58,317 bases of DNA, taken from positions 1 through 58,317 of IMG/VR virus record IMGVR_UViG_3300031774_000014; one strand, given 5' to 3'. The position numbers and the translations under genes were made by a program. The notes beneath the pieces are model-generated. The model ran no database searches, had not been told where the DNA came from, and was given only the letters and a program-made list of their open reading frames with translations. Every line of letters starts with the position of its first letter. Within the stretch, counting starts at the first letter, position 1. This document shows positions 10,901-17,457 of the stretch, piece after piece. This DNA is from a virus.

Positions 10901-11963
10901 CTCCGGCTGCATCTGCAGATATTTTAGTGGCTTGAGCATGTAAGCTATTCTCTTTTGATAGGTCTTTTAATGCTGCCCTAAACACATTGGCTTGAAATAT
11001 TCCTGCTGAAAACTGAACCACATTAGATTGCTGGGATTGGGTTAAACTATCGAAAGTCTTAGACATATTAAGCAAAACTTTATCTGCAGGTAAAATTGCT
11101 CCACTCAAGTCTCTTACAACTATTCCCATTTGCTCTAATTGATTTAAAGCCTCCGGCCTTTGTATTCTCGTGAAAATTGTTTTTAAACTATTACCAATAA
11201 CCGCGCCACCTCTAGCTGTAGTTTGTTGAAGCGCCGCAACAATACCAACAAGGCTATCAAACTCGACACCAGCATCAATTGCAACGGCTCCCGCACGCTG
11301 CAAAGCATTAATTAAATCCTCAGAACTAACTGCGAAGTTAACATCTACCGCTGATAATTTATCAATAATATCAGTCGTAGTCAATCCGGCATCCCCAAAA
11401 GCATTAACCGCTGCCGTTAATCCAGCTACAGCATCCGCAGCCTTCAGGCTCGTTAACCTGGTAAGTATTAAAGCATCATTAGTTCGCTTTATGACTTCCT
11501 CTGTAGATAAACCTTGCCTGGAAAACTCTAGCGCAGCTTCCGCCGCAATATTAAACCCTTGGGCAGTGTTCCTTGCCGCATCAAACAGTCCCTCCCCAAA
11601 GGATCTTATCTGAGAGTTTGATAAGCTTAGTACCGCATTAATATCAGCAAGGGTTTTCTCGAATGCTACAGCCTCTGTAACCAAACTTTTGAAAGCATTG
11701 CTTATCCCGTCAAGGATTGCAACCGATGCACCAAAAGCTATAACACGAGCATTTGAAGCCTCTAAAGATTTCGTAAACTCGTTGGCAGACGCGTTGATTC
11801 TACCAAGTGGCTGCGTAAAGCTTTTTTCGTTAACACTGAACCCTACATTCTTACCACTAATTTTATTAACAACCTTGTTGATTTCATTAGTGGCACGATC
11901 CAGGCTACGCTTAACACCCTGAGTGTTAACGCTTAGATCAATATCTGCTCTTATTCCTGCCAT
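1995..11963 (-). CDS. Tail tape measure protein with embedded GFVPNF-punctuated cassettes
   Basis: A 3322-residue protein that sets tail length and occupies the tube lumen. Residues about 1-400 look like the TP901-type tape-measure core (SFGEGLFDAARNTAQGFN, AALQQTTARGGAVIGNSLKT). The C-terminal third is largely coiled coil and has tape-measure end motifs such as VPAMLTAGEFVVPKKA near 2800, with weaker copies later. A GFVPNF-type motif recurs at residues 631, 867, 1161, 1288, 1366 and 1443, with a relative (GGLVPEA) near 547. Between copies lie globular-looking cassettes. One has D780...E789-V-K791, matching a PD-(D/E)XK nuclease core. Another has VDII at about 1064-1067 and GDIRSKSK near 1084. 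At about 0.15 nm per residue the length would predict a tail near 0.5 um if all residues were helical; the cassettes make this an upper bound. A Shine-Dalgarno AAGGAA lies just before the ATG. Confidence 0.93.
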   Translation of the reverse strand: MAGIRADIDLSVNTQGVKRSLDRATNEINKVVNKISGKNVGFSVNEKSFTQPLGRINASANEFTKSLEASNARVIAFGASVAILDGISNAFKSLVTEAVAFEKTLADINAVLSLSNSQIRSFGEGLFDAARNTAQGFNIAAEAALEFSRQGLSTEEVIKRTNDALILTRLTSLKAADAVAGLTAAVNAFGDAGLTTTDIIDKLSAVDVNFAVSSEDLINALQRAGAVAIDAGVEFDSLVGIVAALQQTTARGGAVIGNSLKTIFTRIQRPEALNQLEQMGIVVRDLSGAILPADKVLLNMSKTFDSLTQSQQSNVVQFSAGIFQANVFRAALKDLSKENSLHAQATKISADAAGEAARKNELLNKTVSALASQAGTNLQELAATIGQLAIGPQMADALEFVNERIEEIRGALGGGEEEGSTFGKGLVRGIGNVISGPAAIAFGAIFIKLFMNIAKFASNSMKDVLGVVSQKDRIKQMEDSIVDALSRNHNIQQSLNNLEGDRLAQEKFMLGIIEAQTDAMEQQRRIAQSLAGPLVAKGVSPDLGASGGLVPEASRRKERKGAAMGGYGAGPIDSMRVQGVGDVVYNKAETVKQFPGMKQPAIMPPENSRAGSVYQKAFQGKHGFDPYASDGFVPNFATAMGKNLVMDKSKLTLFGGSMDIARATGVNYKEIEKLFASRQPVKMSASLKDIIMSSDGGKQKISGKETLFEAFSALSGAGIDSIERTFNVRPPIPGGKGKGKLSRDQFAERKSLNLLNKEVGGNQLTYDPKTKKGVQNYPVDIIGPGGAHEVKSGKLSAANIISKSLRMASDRELSGWMSANKISGGKGLKGKNLSGAQKLAGKMGIKGSGKGGEFSESDADMWGMSEGFVPNFKKDWNSLYNDLIKKYEAGQIKTPKNIYKDVFGMSGPSFLNYLKEQTRTQTVKGKKYNTRQSGMRKALGDKKFNNAKKIYNEVKDRTGHLSDVRIKGDLFEEVFSMLAGQPFKKGTDALDFSEARGRRIRVPRELRKKIGLQDSIIYGDTESGTGHGAKLMRTKVLRELADQGKLGQILSQSGKVELPGSRFVDIIAEGADARPKKNLTTTLGDIRSKSKPLTKQAIDQSIKSKKELNKKISYDYHVDDIDLNKLTFQDINKYLSKQDADLIKRKTGKFSDIQSKFNNQGFVPNFHYWQKFLKWSKGPNGWGLRGDDFTLTDFANYLQNHTDTKPQEIAKINKQTQGFKARANKDLKGLGGPSMGREGAKHYASKAAIQDRKGTIDLNGIFIKNLKDKVERYNSGRSLGSFSDASSGLVPNFADIVPFDNAVPFKKKTIKSKNLMHQEYLKEFAGGETQFRPGQTMLQFLSKFYDRKTLQDLKKYPEDYRILSGGFVPNFADPLAEAVEREKAAGIPASNIKIEQSNQLKGPGNPMGLAVTNTRDEPAGVGQGIRRAKSMGIDPKSHGAAGGFMPNFVVGGAAGGPAGQKFKDFENQVESTTNSLKDNEEGVDKHTTSNMEGLQRLFYLQSSISMASGFLQEFAETGGETTKTMAELGLGVSNVVSTMIATKEFASQLAEMGGVEKGKEVGLGGLLGKVTGGAGGAGKGKGLGLDKIAKTIGGIAKFGKGLLRLAPAVGQLITGFSVLNEVLKFAGIDIFDLFKDNADKAADKLEKLSESAEKTQSALDVANGLSSTRDKMSKLEIIGSGRTLKQEKELISLRIKEIKQQTSLQSKLAQVDIANLKNKDLINEINKAKSGEVKGTETLIRVLEKIAKQEAVQMAFATAIKDFGEKTEGEFGMFEGSSPSKELKDELNSLANRIAEITVGLDPKKKEAMKKNLEAGNIQGISGLESLDLETAEKKKFFINALNEQIKVSEREHKETKKAQQAKSGLLTEYTKIVANYKKQREEIIHQNKLDNIITQSKRKINSRLIDLQSEYEMMSRSTAIQNKSALDGATITEKLESDKLKANNEALNSLEAIRKKYVNITALSSQFNSDAKDAQTGVAELKNAIKKGLNPQMIAEVSDSLGGLDKGQIQDLNTFFKELGKEIKDHTDNQEIINKLVEKYGDNQDSILSMSVLLAKHHMKLTTILPENIEALKKTGDSLRRSQQTAETNAKVARAGLENEKALNLIKQKTVEGARELAMIFAEQKNPAESMLENLQGEVDTLAVINHFRKDSLKKIMESGALDDKAYEQQTAKNRTDAEAAVLSLKQLQVQENILRDTDEFKIIQIAKIQSEVLGASAAAKDAAFRNEYLSYNETRESLVQSQISEETTTLETTARNNLTKLKLLAGSEELRKQVDLQIQEEITSAQSSALVNSEKALILSAMGKQGELLRQANELQESSNKLIGLENAIRKAAVSEQELRLSVGTDIATERATGIRGTREAGMRATITGSPEDALAFSQSLEETNKQLQIGSRAFDRMRTKIAEMDVAAKNLGADLVDIGLDQTRSGMKQLFKDIGSGAKSAKEAWSDFGLGLADVLLDRMMEHNIDQIIKNLTFAFTGENALSEAEKMASSNNNLISENQKLVSSLDALRMSVEGQKRAVEGQVASRADIGVTKTGVNPNDISLSDPNTKRGAEIDAQAREDILHRQMEEQAKKEHLAELARQAKNAQERQRAEDIAANPDRSRFGLRDKDYDPNELASSDLKVENMPELEPGRQKREVERLIVEKENEFQRNKKFLQKANYDPEFGTLEKKYAATNPHTDEGKSLKVAMDGVDATKTANVQLATEINQLKSNLKKINMELIKRGRASELTQQEISSLTSSIVSAGQQIDIVTQNLKNANQQNFSSYKPFNEITIPAAKPRTDFFGGKIQKFAKGGFVEGEPGVDKVPAMLTAGEFVVPKKAAKALKDGGILQHFEEGGVAQRVKAGATGLAQGFAMQEAARYVAKKMQDKDAHKDKPPEFDMNKFKNLNLDSTLSISRGDPRSSGKLLAKDPVMEEYRGHLLDVASYRAAQKNKDVSKRMSKIGSIVGTVASFAISQLTSLAAKPLNALIEKGKNVALGHSGIGKHSEAFKAARKAGLDNVNYKDIADSIESGKPLEYNGKLYGSDFASNAKGNEVSNFQFRARGGKKHGSWFESIKKTEANNPNYRGATAQDLQNKINSTQMEKVKMRPRSTEAITGIDRGKPLEVFSGGEIPAMLTAGESFIPAPIAKRIGYDNLNKMNRTGSIPIIDGPGGVDNVGPVGLSEGDFIIRRSSTDKLLRDNPNMMKFAMQNPDGFRKAEKGYYKGGIVGTASSPSSSISTPQTTSGSKPAPVVENRISSLLEGTQANQTETAATNQNTEVTNNINVNVTIDKSGNEKVSTEGAQGTYEQEQQLAMKIKTKVLEVIREEKRIGGELSG

Positions 11964-12001
11964 TTTTCCTTATACCTTATAATAAAACCTTAAAAGGTTA
12001 T

Positions 12002-12006
12002 TACAC
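12002..12006 (-). promoter_or_regulatory. Late-type GTGTA motif before tape measure
   Basis: GTGTAATAACC reads toward the tape-measure gene and ends 38 bp before its ATG. It matches the GTGTA motif found before about ten other structural-region genes. The function as a late promoter element is inferred. Confidence 0.4.
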
Positions 12007-12031
12007 CTAAAATTTTTATATTTAAACTACA

Positions 12032-13426
12032 TTAATCCATATTTATTATTTGCCTGTCATCGTCTGGACCTCCATGACAAGTTGCTGGTTTATTATTGCC
12101 ATATGTACCGCTAGCAAAAAGACCTTCTCTTGCATTCATTTCAAAAGAAAAATTACAATCAACCGTTCCGTAGTCTCCGATTCCTTGGCTTAAAGAATAT
12201 CCATCAAGCCTAGCATTATCTATTGTGAATTTCATCGCTTTTTGTCTTTCATATTCTGGAAAACAGTGAAACGAGCATTCATTGGTCAACTCGATCTCAA
12301 TTTCATACTCAGTGTCCCCGCAAAATATATCAATAAACCTACCACTTTCAAATGTGCTAGATAATAAAGACATAGACAATGTGCCCAGCTGTGGGTACTT
12401 CAATTTACTAGCATACATATGCATAGACTCGAAACCTTCAAGATCTTCTCTCTCAAAAGGTATGTTAACATTAAAAGATTGAATGTTAGCGGAGCTCTCA
12501 AAACAAGAATCGCCATCAGGTTCAGTGTTTAGTGTTGGACCTCCTATATTTAAATTTTTTATTTTTAGATTTATTCCATGTGGAGGTATAGCAGTAGCTG
12601 CTGACTTGTATAGTTTTGGCCTAAAGGTAAGTGCGGGAAATCCTATTTTATCTAACGGTGTTCCTTTATTTATTAAGTCTAGGGAAGGGTTCCTGATTGC
12701 ACCTATTTTTTGGTATTCTAAATCCTTATCTAATTGTATCTCACTTCCGTCCTGGAATAAAATAAAATCTACATCATTCTGATCTCCTTGCCATAATAAG
12801 TTACCTAAAGTTTCTGTTATTTTTTCCCAGTAAAACCCTCCGCCCGCATCCATGCAGTCATAATTAAAATCGGAAGCCGTAAATGAAACCGAAGCTTTTG
12901 CTATATCTCCGACTGATGCTGAGAATGAATAGCTTGATATATAGCCATTACCTATACCTAGTACATTAGTACCCTCTAAACCCAGTTCCCTTTTATCGTA
13001 TGCAGTCAAATCATGTCCTTCGTCACCTAAAACAAAAAACATGGATTTATTTTCTTTTAAATTATTGTATATAGTTCCACTATCCTGTACATTTAAATTG
13101 TATGCAGAGCCCTCTTCGTCGTACTTTACACTGGGCCCTAATATATTCAAGCCTAATAAACTTTCTTCGTAACCATCTGTAAGTAAGTAATCAAAACTAA
13201 CATTTATCGAACCATGCTTAACCATGGTCCTTGCGACATAATGATCGCTTCCAATTTGCTTGATATTTTCTCTATTTGTATCTACTGAAAATTGAAAGGA
13301 CTGAAGTTTATTGAAAAAACTGACTTCGGTTTTTGCGACATCATCCTCCCTGCTGCTATCAGAAACTGAATCCGCAAGGAAAAGCCCCACCGAATTGTAC
13401 CTGATAACATTTCTGGTTTTTGCCAT
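12032..13426 (-). CDS. Tail tube-like protein (paralogue B)
   Basis: A 464-residue protein. It contains LQSFQFSVDTNRENIKQIG at 41-59 and GYISSYSFSASVGDIAKAS at 161-179, with a second half holding NIQSFNVNIPFER and ARLDGYSLSQGIGDYGTVD. The same ordered segments occur in the neighbouring 503-residue protein and in the N-terminal part of the 640-residue protein. Each protein therefore seems to be two copies of one beta-rich fold, as expected of a tail tube subunit. It lies between the tape measure and the neck genes, the usual place for major tail proteins. Specific identity (major versus minor tube) is not clear. Confidence 0.65.
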   Translation of the reverse strand: MAKTRNVIRYNSVGLFLADSVSDSSREDDVAKTEVSFFNKLQSFQFSVDTNRENIKQIGSDHYVARTMVKHGSINVSFDYLLTDGYEESLLGLNILGPSVKYDEEGSAYNLNVQDSGTIYNNLKENKSMFFVLGDEGHDLTAYDKRELGLEGTNVLGIGNGYISSYSFSASVGDIAKASVSFTASDFNYDCMDAGGGFYWEKITETLGNLLWQGDQNDVDFILFQDGSEIQLDKDLEYQKIGAIRNPSLDLINKGTPLDKIGFPALTFRPKLYKSAATAIPPHGINLKIKNLNIGGPTLNTEPDGDSCFESSANIQSFNVNIPFEREDLEGFESMHMYASKLKYPQLGTLSMSLLSSTFESGRFIDIFCGDTEYEIEIELTNECSFHCFPEYERQKAMKFTIDNARLDGYSLSQGIGDYGTVDCNFSFEMNAREGLFASGTYGNNKPATCHGGPDDDRQIINMD

Positions 13427-13433
13427 ATATATA

Positions 13434-13465
13434 AATACACCACAGCCCGAAAACTGTGGTGTATT
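13434..13465 (-). other. 12-bp hairpin between two tube-like genes
   Basis: AATACACCACAG (13434-13445) and CTGTGGTGTATT (13454-13465) form a perfect 12-bp inverted repeat with an 8-base loop, 25 bp after the stop of the 503-residue tube gene. There is no U-run, so it is not a standard terminator. It may limit or stabilise mRNA between the two genes. A GTGTA late motif sits in its downstream arm. Confidence 0.6.
13436..13440 (-). promoter_or_regulatory. Late-type GTGTA motif before tube gene B
   Basis: GTGTATTTATATAT lies directly before the ATG at 13426 and is embedded in the downstream arm of the hairpin at 13434-13465. Confidence 0.4.
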
Positions 13466-13489
13466 GTTGTTAAATAATTTTTATTTTAA

Positions 13490-15001
13490 TTATGCTCGAT
13501 ATCCAAATAGGTATCCACTTACAGCATCTTCAGTGCTACCATTGAGCCCTGTCCATGCTGGGGGGAGTCCGTTGTTACCCTCGGTTGATTCTTTGCCGTA
13601 TAAAAATAATCCATTATGCAGGTCATCTGCGCCACCAATTTGAGTGGTAAATGTAAGGTCGACAGTTTTATTATCACCAAGACTGCTGCTGTAGTTTTCA
13701 GATTCTAAACGAGCACCCTTAAGAGTAAATCCCATTGCTTTAGTTCCTTCCTTTACTGTGCAGTCGTCGCACTGAGGATCGTAGATGTCAAGTGAAACAT
13801 TATACTCTTCACAGGAGCATAAAAAGTCGATCAAATTATCTTCTTTCATGTCTGCGACTAATGCAGAAACACTCATAGTTACGGTCAATGGAAGGTCCAT
13901 CGCCTTAGAGAATCCAAATGTTGATCCAAGTCTCTGAAGAGTAGTTCTCCCCATTGGGACAGAAATACTTGCGGACTGCACGTGGGCACTTCCTACTAAA
14001 GGTTGGTTTTGAGCACCAGATACTGCTTTGTGCATAAGGGATGCATTTTGTAAATTAACAACTACATCTCCTGGGCGCAACGCTGCAACATCTTGCCCAC
14101 AACCATCGTAACCACTCATAGTTGGAGGAAGCGAATAAAGTCCAGTACATCCATCTGAACCTTTAGAGACTCTGTTGCCTTGAGCATCCTTATTCCATGC
14201 ATTACTTGTTTTAGAGCCATCTTTCATGTCCATGGCGGGGACATCATTACCGGTAGTCCCCAGGTCACTCTTGATGTTCATTCCTTCAACAGTTACACTG
14301 GCAGTCGGAATTGATCCTACAGATACATCTACACTGTAGTCGGTTATATATCCATTACCAAGAGAGATTACGGATTTGCTGTCTTCCTTGCCTTCTTCAT
14401 GTATATTAGTGTCTCCATTTACAGCATCTCTTGCTTCTGGAGTTGTTAGTATAAAGAAGTTATTTCCAGCTTGGTATAACTCTGGCGATAATGCTCCGCT
14501 TAATGTATTAGTCTGACCGTCTGTAACAAACTCGAGCAAGCGCTCGTTTCTACCATCCACTAAATAATAAGAAAAATCTAAATTAACAGTTGGTGACTCA
14601 ACTACGATTGAGTCAAGACGGGCTGCATGACCAAATTGGTTGATGTCTTGACGATTAACTGTGAAACCATAATTCGCACTTTGAACACGCTCTAATTGCT
14701 GGATAATACTTCCATGGGCTTTTGCAAATGCAGGATTATCTCCCTTAGGGTTCCACTCTGGCCAGGCATCTCCTTCGGCCCATCCAGCCAATTGACCATT
14801 ATTAGTCCTGGTTGGCGAATCTAATTCTCCACCAAACACTTGAGATGAGTCAACCGGAGGGGTTGCAAGTCCAAATGGACCGCTTCCTACTCCCTCAATT
14901 GGGCTACTAGCTTTTGCTCCTGTAAAATGATACCCAGTGGAGTCGGGGCTAATAAATAACGCTTCTGATTGATAAATTACTCGATTTCTATGTACGGCCA
15001 T
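13490..15001 (-). CDS. Tail tube-like protein (paralogue A, candidate major tail protein)
   Basis: A 503-residue protein with RVQSANYGFTVNRQDINQFG at 105-124 and GYITDYSVDVSVGSIPTASV at 217-236. A second half contains HVQSASISVPMGR and GARLESENYSSSLGDNKTVD. These match segments in the 464- and 640-residue neighbours, pointing to a duplicated tube fold and to gene duplication. A strong Shine-Dalgarno (AAGGAG) precedes the ATG, consistent with an abundant virion protein. I favour this as the major tail tube subunit, but the two paralogues cannot be ranked from sequence alone. Confidence 0.7.
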   Translation of the reverse strand: MAVHRNRVIYQSEALFISPDSTGYHFTGAKASSPIEGVGSGPFGLATPPVDSSQVFGGELDSPTRTNNGQLAGWAEGDAWPEWNPKGDNPAFAKAHGSIIQQLERVQSANYGFTVNRQDINQFGHAARLDSIVVESPTVNLDFSYYLVDGRNERLLEFVTDGQTNTLSGALSPELYQAGNNFFILTTPEARDAVNGDTNIHEEGKEDSKSVISLGNGYITDYSVDVSVGSIPTASVTVEGMNIKSDLGTTGNDVPAMDMKDGSKTSNAWNKDAQGNRVSKGSDGCTGLYSLPPTMSGYDGCGQDVAALRPGDVVVNLQNASLMHKAVSGAQNQPLVGSAHVQSASISVPMGRTTLQRLGSTFGFSKAMDLPLTVTMSVSALVADMKEDNLIDFLCSCEEYNVSLDIYDPQCDDCTVKEGTKAMGFTLKGARLESENYSSSLGDNKTVDLTFTTQIGGADDLHNGLFLYGKESTEGNNGLPPAWTGLNGSTEDAVSGYLFGYRA

Positions 15002-15079
15002 GGTTTTTTTCTCCTTTTTATTTAAAAATAAGTGTTTGGTTATTATTACATCTTTATAATGTATATGGGAAATATTTTT

Positions 15080-15991
15080 TTAGGCCCTAGGAAACCTTGG
15101 TTGACTGATTTCAAAATCCACAAAGCCCAAATATAATCCTGGATTTATTTTTTTTGATAATTTGTCATTAATTTTGGAGGATCTAGTGTCTTCTATAAAC
15201 ATTAACGGTTCGCATTTTGTGTTATTTTTAACTTGCTCTCTATAACTGTAAAATCCTGTCTTTAGATCCCCAAATTCATTAAAAGGATGACTGTTGTACC
15301 CTATGTTTTTTATTGCCAAATTATATGCGTCCGTACATAAAGACATTATTCCATCCAATTGATATAGGTCTTCAGTGAAAAATATCACCCTATAGTTTAA
15401 TGTGGTTAAGTCTTCCCCGCCAAAGGCAAAGGGTTCGTTATGGGACCTTTCCATAGAAACAAATGCTGCTGGAGAAACTTTCTCGTATGGAAGAATTCCA
15501 GTGTTGCTAAGAAGCTCTGGGGTGGTTCTACTATTTATATTGTATTTATTTTCAATAACAATGTTTTCTTCTGTATCATCTGCGAGGTATATATTTATAT
15601 CCTTAACGGAGAATTCCGCCTCTACATTTAATTTATTGTAATTTTCTCCAAAATGCCTTCCCTCGAACAATACCCTACCGTTATCAAAATCAATAATTAA
15701 CCCGCTTTGACCTCTGCTGCAAAAATTATATACTCCATCGCCTGTGTCAACATAAACCCCCGTTGGAATAACTGCTCCCTCTATATCGCTATTATAAACC
15801 CATTGCTTGTAGGGGCTATTATAAGATATGTATCCGTTGTGGTCATCTTCCGGATAGGAAGGTAACCTTTCATCCTCATGGTAGTAGAGGCTATCAAAAT
15901 GGTTCGAAAAAGCCTCCCCTTTACAGGTTAAATGCTGGTCTAACCATAATGCGAAACTAGTGTTTGCTTCATGTTGGAATTGAGGTTTCAT
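15080..15991 (-). CDS. Neck/tail virion protein, unknown function
   Basis: A 303-residue protein, probably beta-rich, that I do not recognise as a named family. Its place between the tube genes and the small neck-type genes suggests a tail terminator, completion or tail-to-head joining protein. Visible features are aromatic-rich stretches (DNGRVLFEGRHFGENYNKL) and a conserved-looking C-terminus (NPGLYLGFVDFEISQPRFPRA). The gene begins 4 bp after the stop of the upstream 207-residue gene, so it belongs to the same operon. Confidence 0.5.
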   Translation of the reverse strand: MKPQFQHEANTSFALWLDQHLTCKGEAFSNHFDSLYYHEDERLPSYPEDDHNGYISYNSPYKQWVYNSDIEGAVIPTGVYVDTGDGVYNFCSRGQSGLIIDFDNGRVLFEGRHFGENYNKLNVEAEFSVKDINIYLADDTEENIVIENKYNINSRTTPELLSNTGILPYEKVSPAAFVSMERSHNEPFAFGGEDLTTLNYRVIFFTEDLYQLDGIMSLCTDAYNLAIKNIGYNSHPFNEFGDLKTGFYSYREQVKNNTKCEPLMFIEDTRSSKINDKLSKKINPGLYLGFVDFEISQPRFPRA

Positions 15992-15995
15992 AGTA

Positions 15996-16619
15996 TTATT
16001 TGGATAATTTAATGAATTCTTTTTGCCACTTATTAATAAATCTGGATATGTATGGAGTATTGGAGAACTTGCCCGACCTTAGTCTACTACTTGATTGTAT
16101 TCCTCCTCCGGACCTGCTAAATGTAGAATTTGTTTTCATGTACTGACCCAGTCCAGATAATCCAGTTTCGATTCCTTTCGCCCAACTGATCCCAGTTGCC
16201 CATGGCAAGGGTGTTACAGCAAAAATATCTTTTGGGCTTGGCATTTCTATCCTTATTCTGGTTGTACCTCTCGAGGTTAAACCGGTAAACTTAATATCTG
16301 TTTTTTGCAATAAATCAATGATTGGCGATACAGGGCTCGATCCACTTTCGAACCCTATAAAACTAAAAAGGTTTCCGTATCCTCCCAATGTACCACTAGT
16401 ATTGCTTGCTCGCGGACCTGCCAGTAACTCTCTGGTTATGGGTAAGTTTAAAAACTCTTGAATCATTCTTTTTTTTTGTTCTTCAAACTTCTTGTATACA
16501 AGTTTTCCGGATTTGTCTTTTAAATTATTTTTTAATTTAGTCGCATTTGCTCTTTTAGACATGGACGACTTTATTTCTTTATCCAGCTCTCTTTGATTAA
16601 CTTTGAATCTTACTTTCAT
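15996..16619 (-). CDS. HK97-gp10-like neck/tail completion protein (tentative)
   Basis: A 207-residue basic protein. The segment PLPWATGISWAKGIETGLSG followed by a Gly/Ser-rich run (SRSGGGIQSS) resembles small neck or tail-completion proteins, which often carry a G-x-SW-x-x-G-I-E-x-G signature. Its ATG overlaps the stop of the upstream gene by one base (TAATG), so translation is coupled. The family assignment is a weak motif match and the structural role is inferred mainly from position. Confidence 0.45.
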   Translation of the reverse strand: MKVRFKVNQRELDKEIKSSMSKRANATKLKNNLKDKSGKLVYKKFEEQKKRMIQEFLNLPITRELLAGPRASNTSGTLGGYGNLFSFIGFESGSSPVSPIIDLLQKTDIKFTGLTSRGTTRIRIEMPSPKDIFAVTPLPWATGISWAKGIETGLSGLGQYMKTNSTFSRSGGGIQSSSRLRSGKFSNTPYISRFINKWQKEFIKLSK

Positions 16620-17068
16620 TAATCTGTTGGTCTTAAGTAGTAAGTAAAGAATTTGGGGCTAAATAATCCATGTTTTTTTACATCCGTAACCTTAAACATA
16701 AGGCGGCCATCAATTTCTATACGTTTAGCATCTTTAAGGTAATCGTAACCTTCTGCATCTAGTTTTATTCTTACCTCTCCTATATCGTGGCTAACTTTTA
16801 TTTGCGCCCCAACATCAGCGTCATATGAAACTTCGCTCTGCTTGTCCATATACATTATCCTTGCTTTTATGGCTTTAAACTGAGTCCTATTAAGTACTTG
16901 CTTTACTCCTTTCACATTATTATATAAATAATTAAAATTAGGATCTGTGCTTATTATTATTTTTTTTGATTCCTTATAAGCGAATATCGATCTAGCAAAA
17001 GTATCATGCATATTTTGCATAACAGACTCAAGTGCTTCTTTCTCTTCTGAATTAAAATAAGATGGCAT
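16619..17068 (-). CDS. Head-tail joining/completion protein (tentative)
   Basis: A 149-residue protein, helical at the N-terminus and then beta-rich (AQIKVSHDIGEVRIKLDAEG, GRLMFKVTDVKKHG). Size and place fit a head-closure or neck protein. It is the first gene of the minus-strand tail operon and starts just after a GTGTA motif. I do not recognise a named family. Confidence 0.45.
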   Translation of the reverse strand: MPSYFNSEEKEALESVMQNMHDTFARSIFAYKESKKIIISTDPNFNYLYNNVKGVKQVLNRTQFKAIKARIMYMDKQSEVSYDADVGAQIKVSHDIGEVRIKLDAEGYDYLKDAKRIEIDGRLMFKVTDVKKHGLFSPKFFTYYLRPTD

Positions 17069-17080
17069 GTTAAAATATAT

Positions 17081-17085
17081 TACAC
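17081..17085 (-). promoter_or_regulatory. Late-type GTGTA motif opening the neck/tail operon
   Basis: TGTGTAATATATTTTAAC precedes the ATG at 17068. It is back-to-back with the leaderless-type promoter of the plus-strand chaperone block. Confidence 0.45.
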
Positions 17086-17101
17086 ATAGCTTGTTAATTC
17101 A

Positions 17102-17130
17102 TTGGAAAAAATATTAAGATAGATTACTAT
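17102..17130 (+). promoter_or_regulatory. Leaderless-type promoter for chaperone block
   Basis: TTGGAA, 17 bp, TACTAT, 6 bp, then ATG at 17137. This is the same rigid geometry as the early-region promoters, and the only such promoter seen in the structural half. Confidence 0.55.
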
Positions 17131-17136
17131 AGTTAA

Positions 17137-17421
17137 ATGACACCGGACGAACTTATTAATTCTGCTTACTCGAAAAATACAAAAATTTTGTTTAAATCTT
17201 TTTTGGTTTTAATTGAAGATCTGCATAAAGACCATTCGATCAATTTCGAGAAACTAAAAAAATCCTTACCCCCAGAGTATCACTCGTTAATAAAGCAGGC
17301 TGATTACTTTGATGATCAAAAGTTACAGTACTTAAGAAAAAAGATACTAGACATGGGTAATGAGACAATAAGAGAAACAGAAAACAGTTTTGAAAATTTT
17401 ACTATAAGTTTTAAGTTTTAA
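17137..17421 (+). CDS. Small protein of the tail-chaperone block, unknown function
   Basis: A 94-residue, lysine- and glutamate-rich, mostly helical protein (NFEKLKKSLPPEYHSLIKQA). It opens a three-gene plus-strand block set inside an otherwise minus-strand late region. No family is recognised. The start is supported by the promoter geometry, with ATG exactly 6 bp after the -10. Confidence 0.6.
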   Translation: MTPDELINSAYSKNTKILFKSFLVLIEDLHKDHSINFEKLKKSLPPEYHSLIKQADYFDDQKLQYLRKKILDMGNETIRETENSFENFTISFKF

Positions 17422-17457
17422 TTTTATTATAAATAAACAAAGGTATAAGGAATATAT

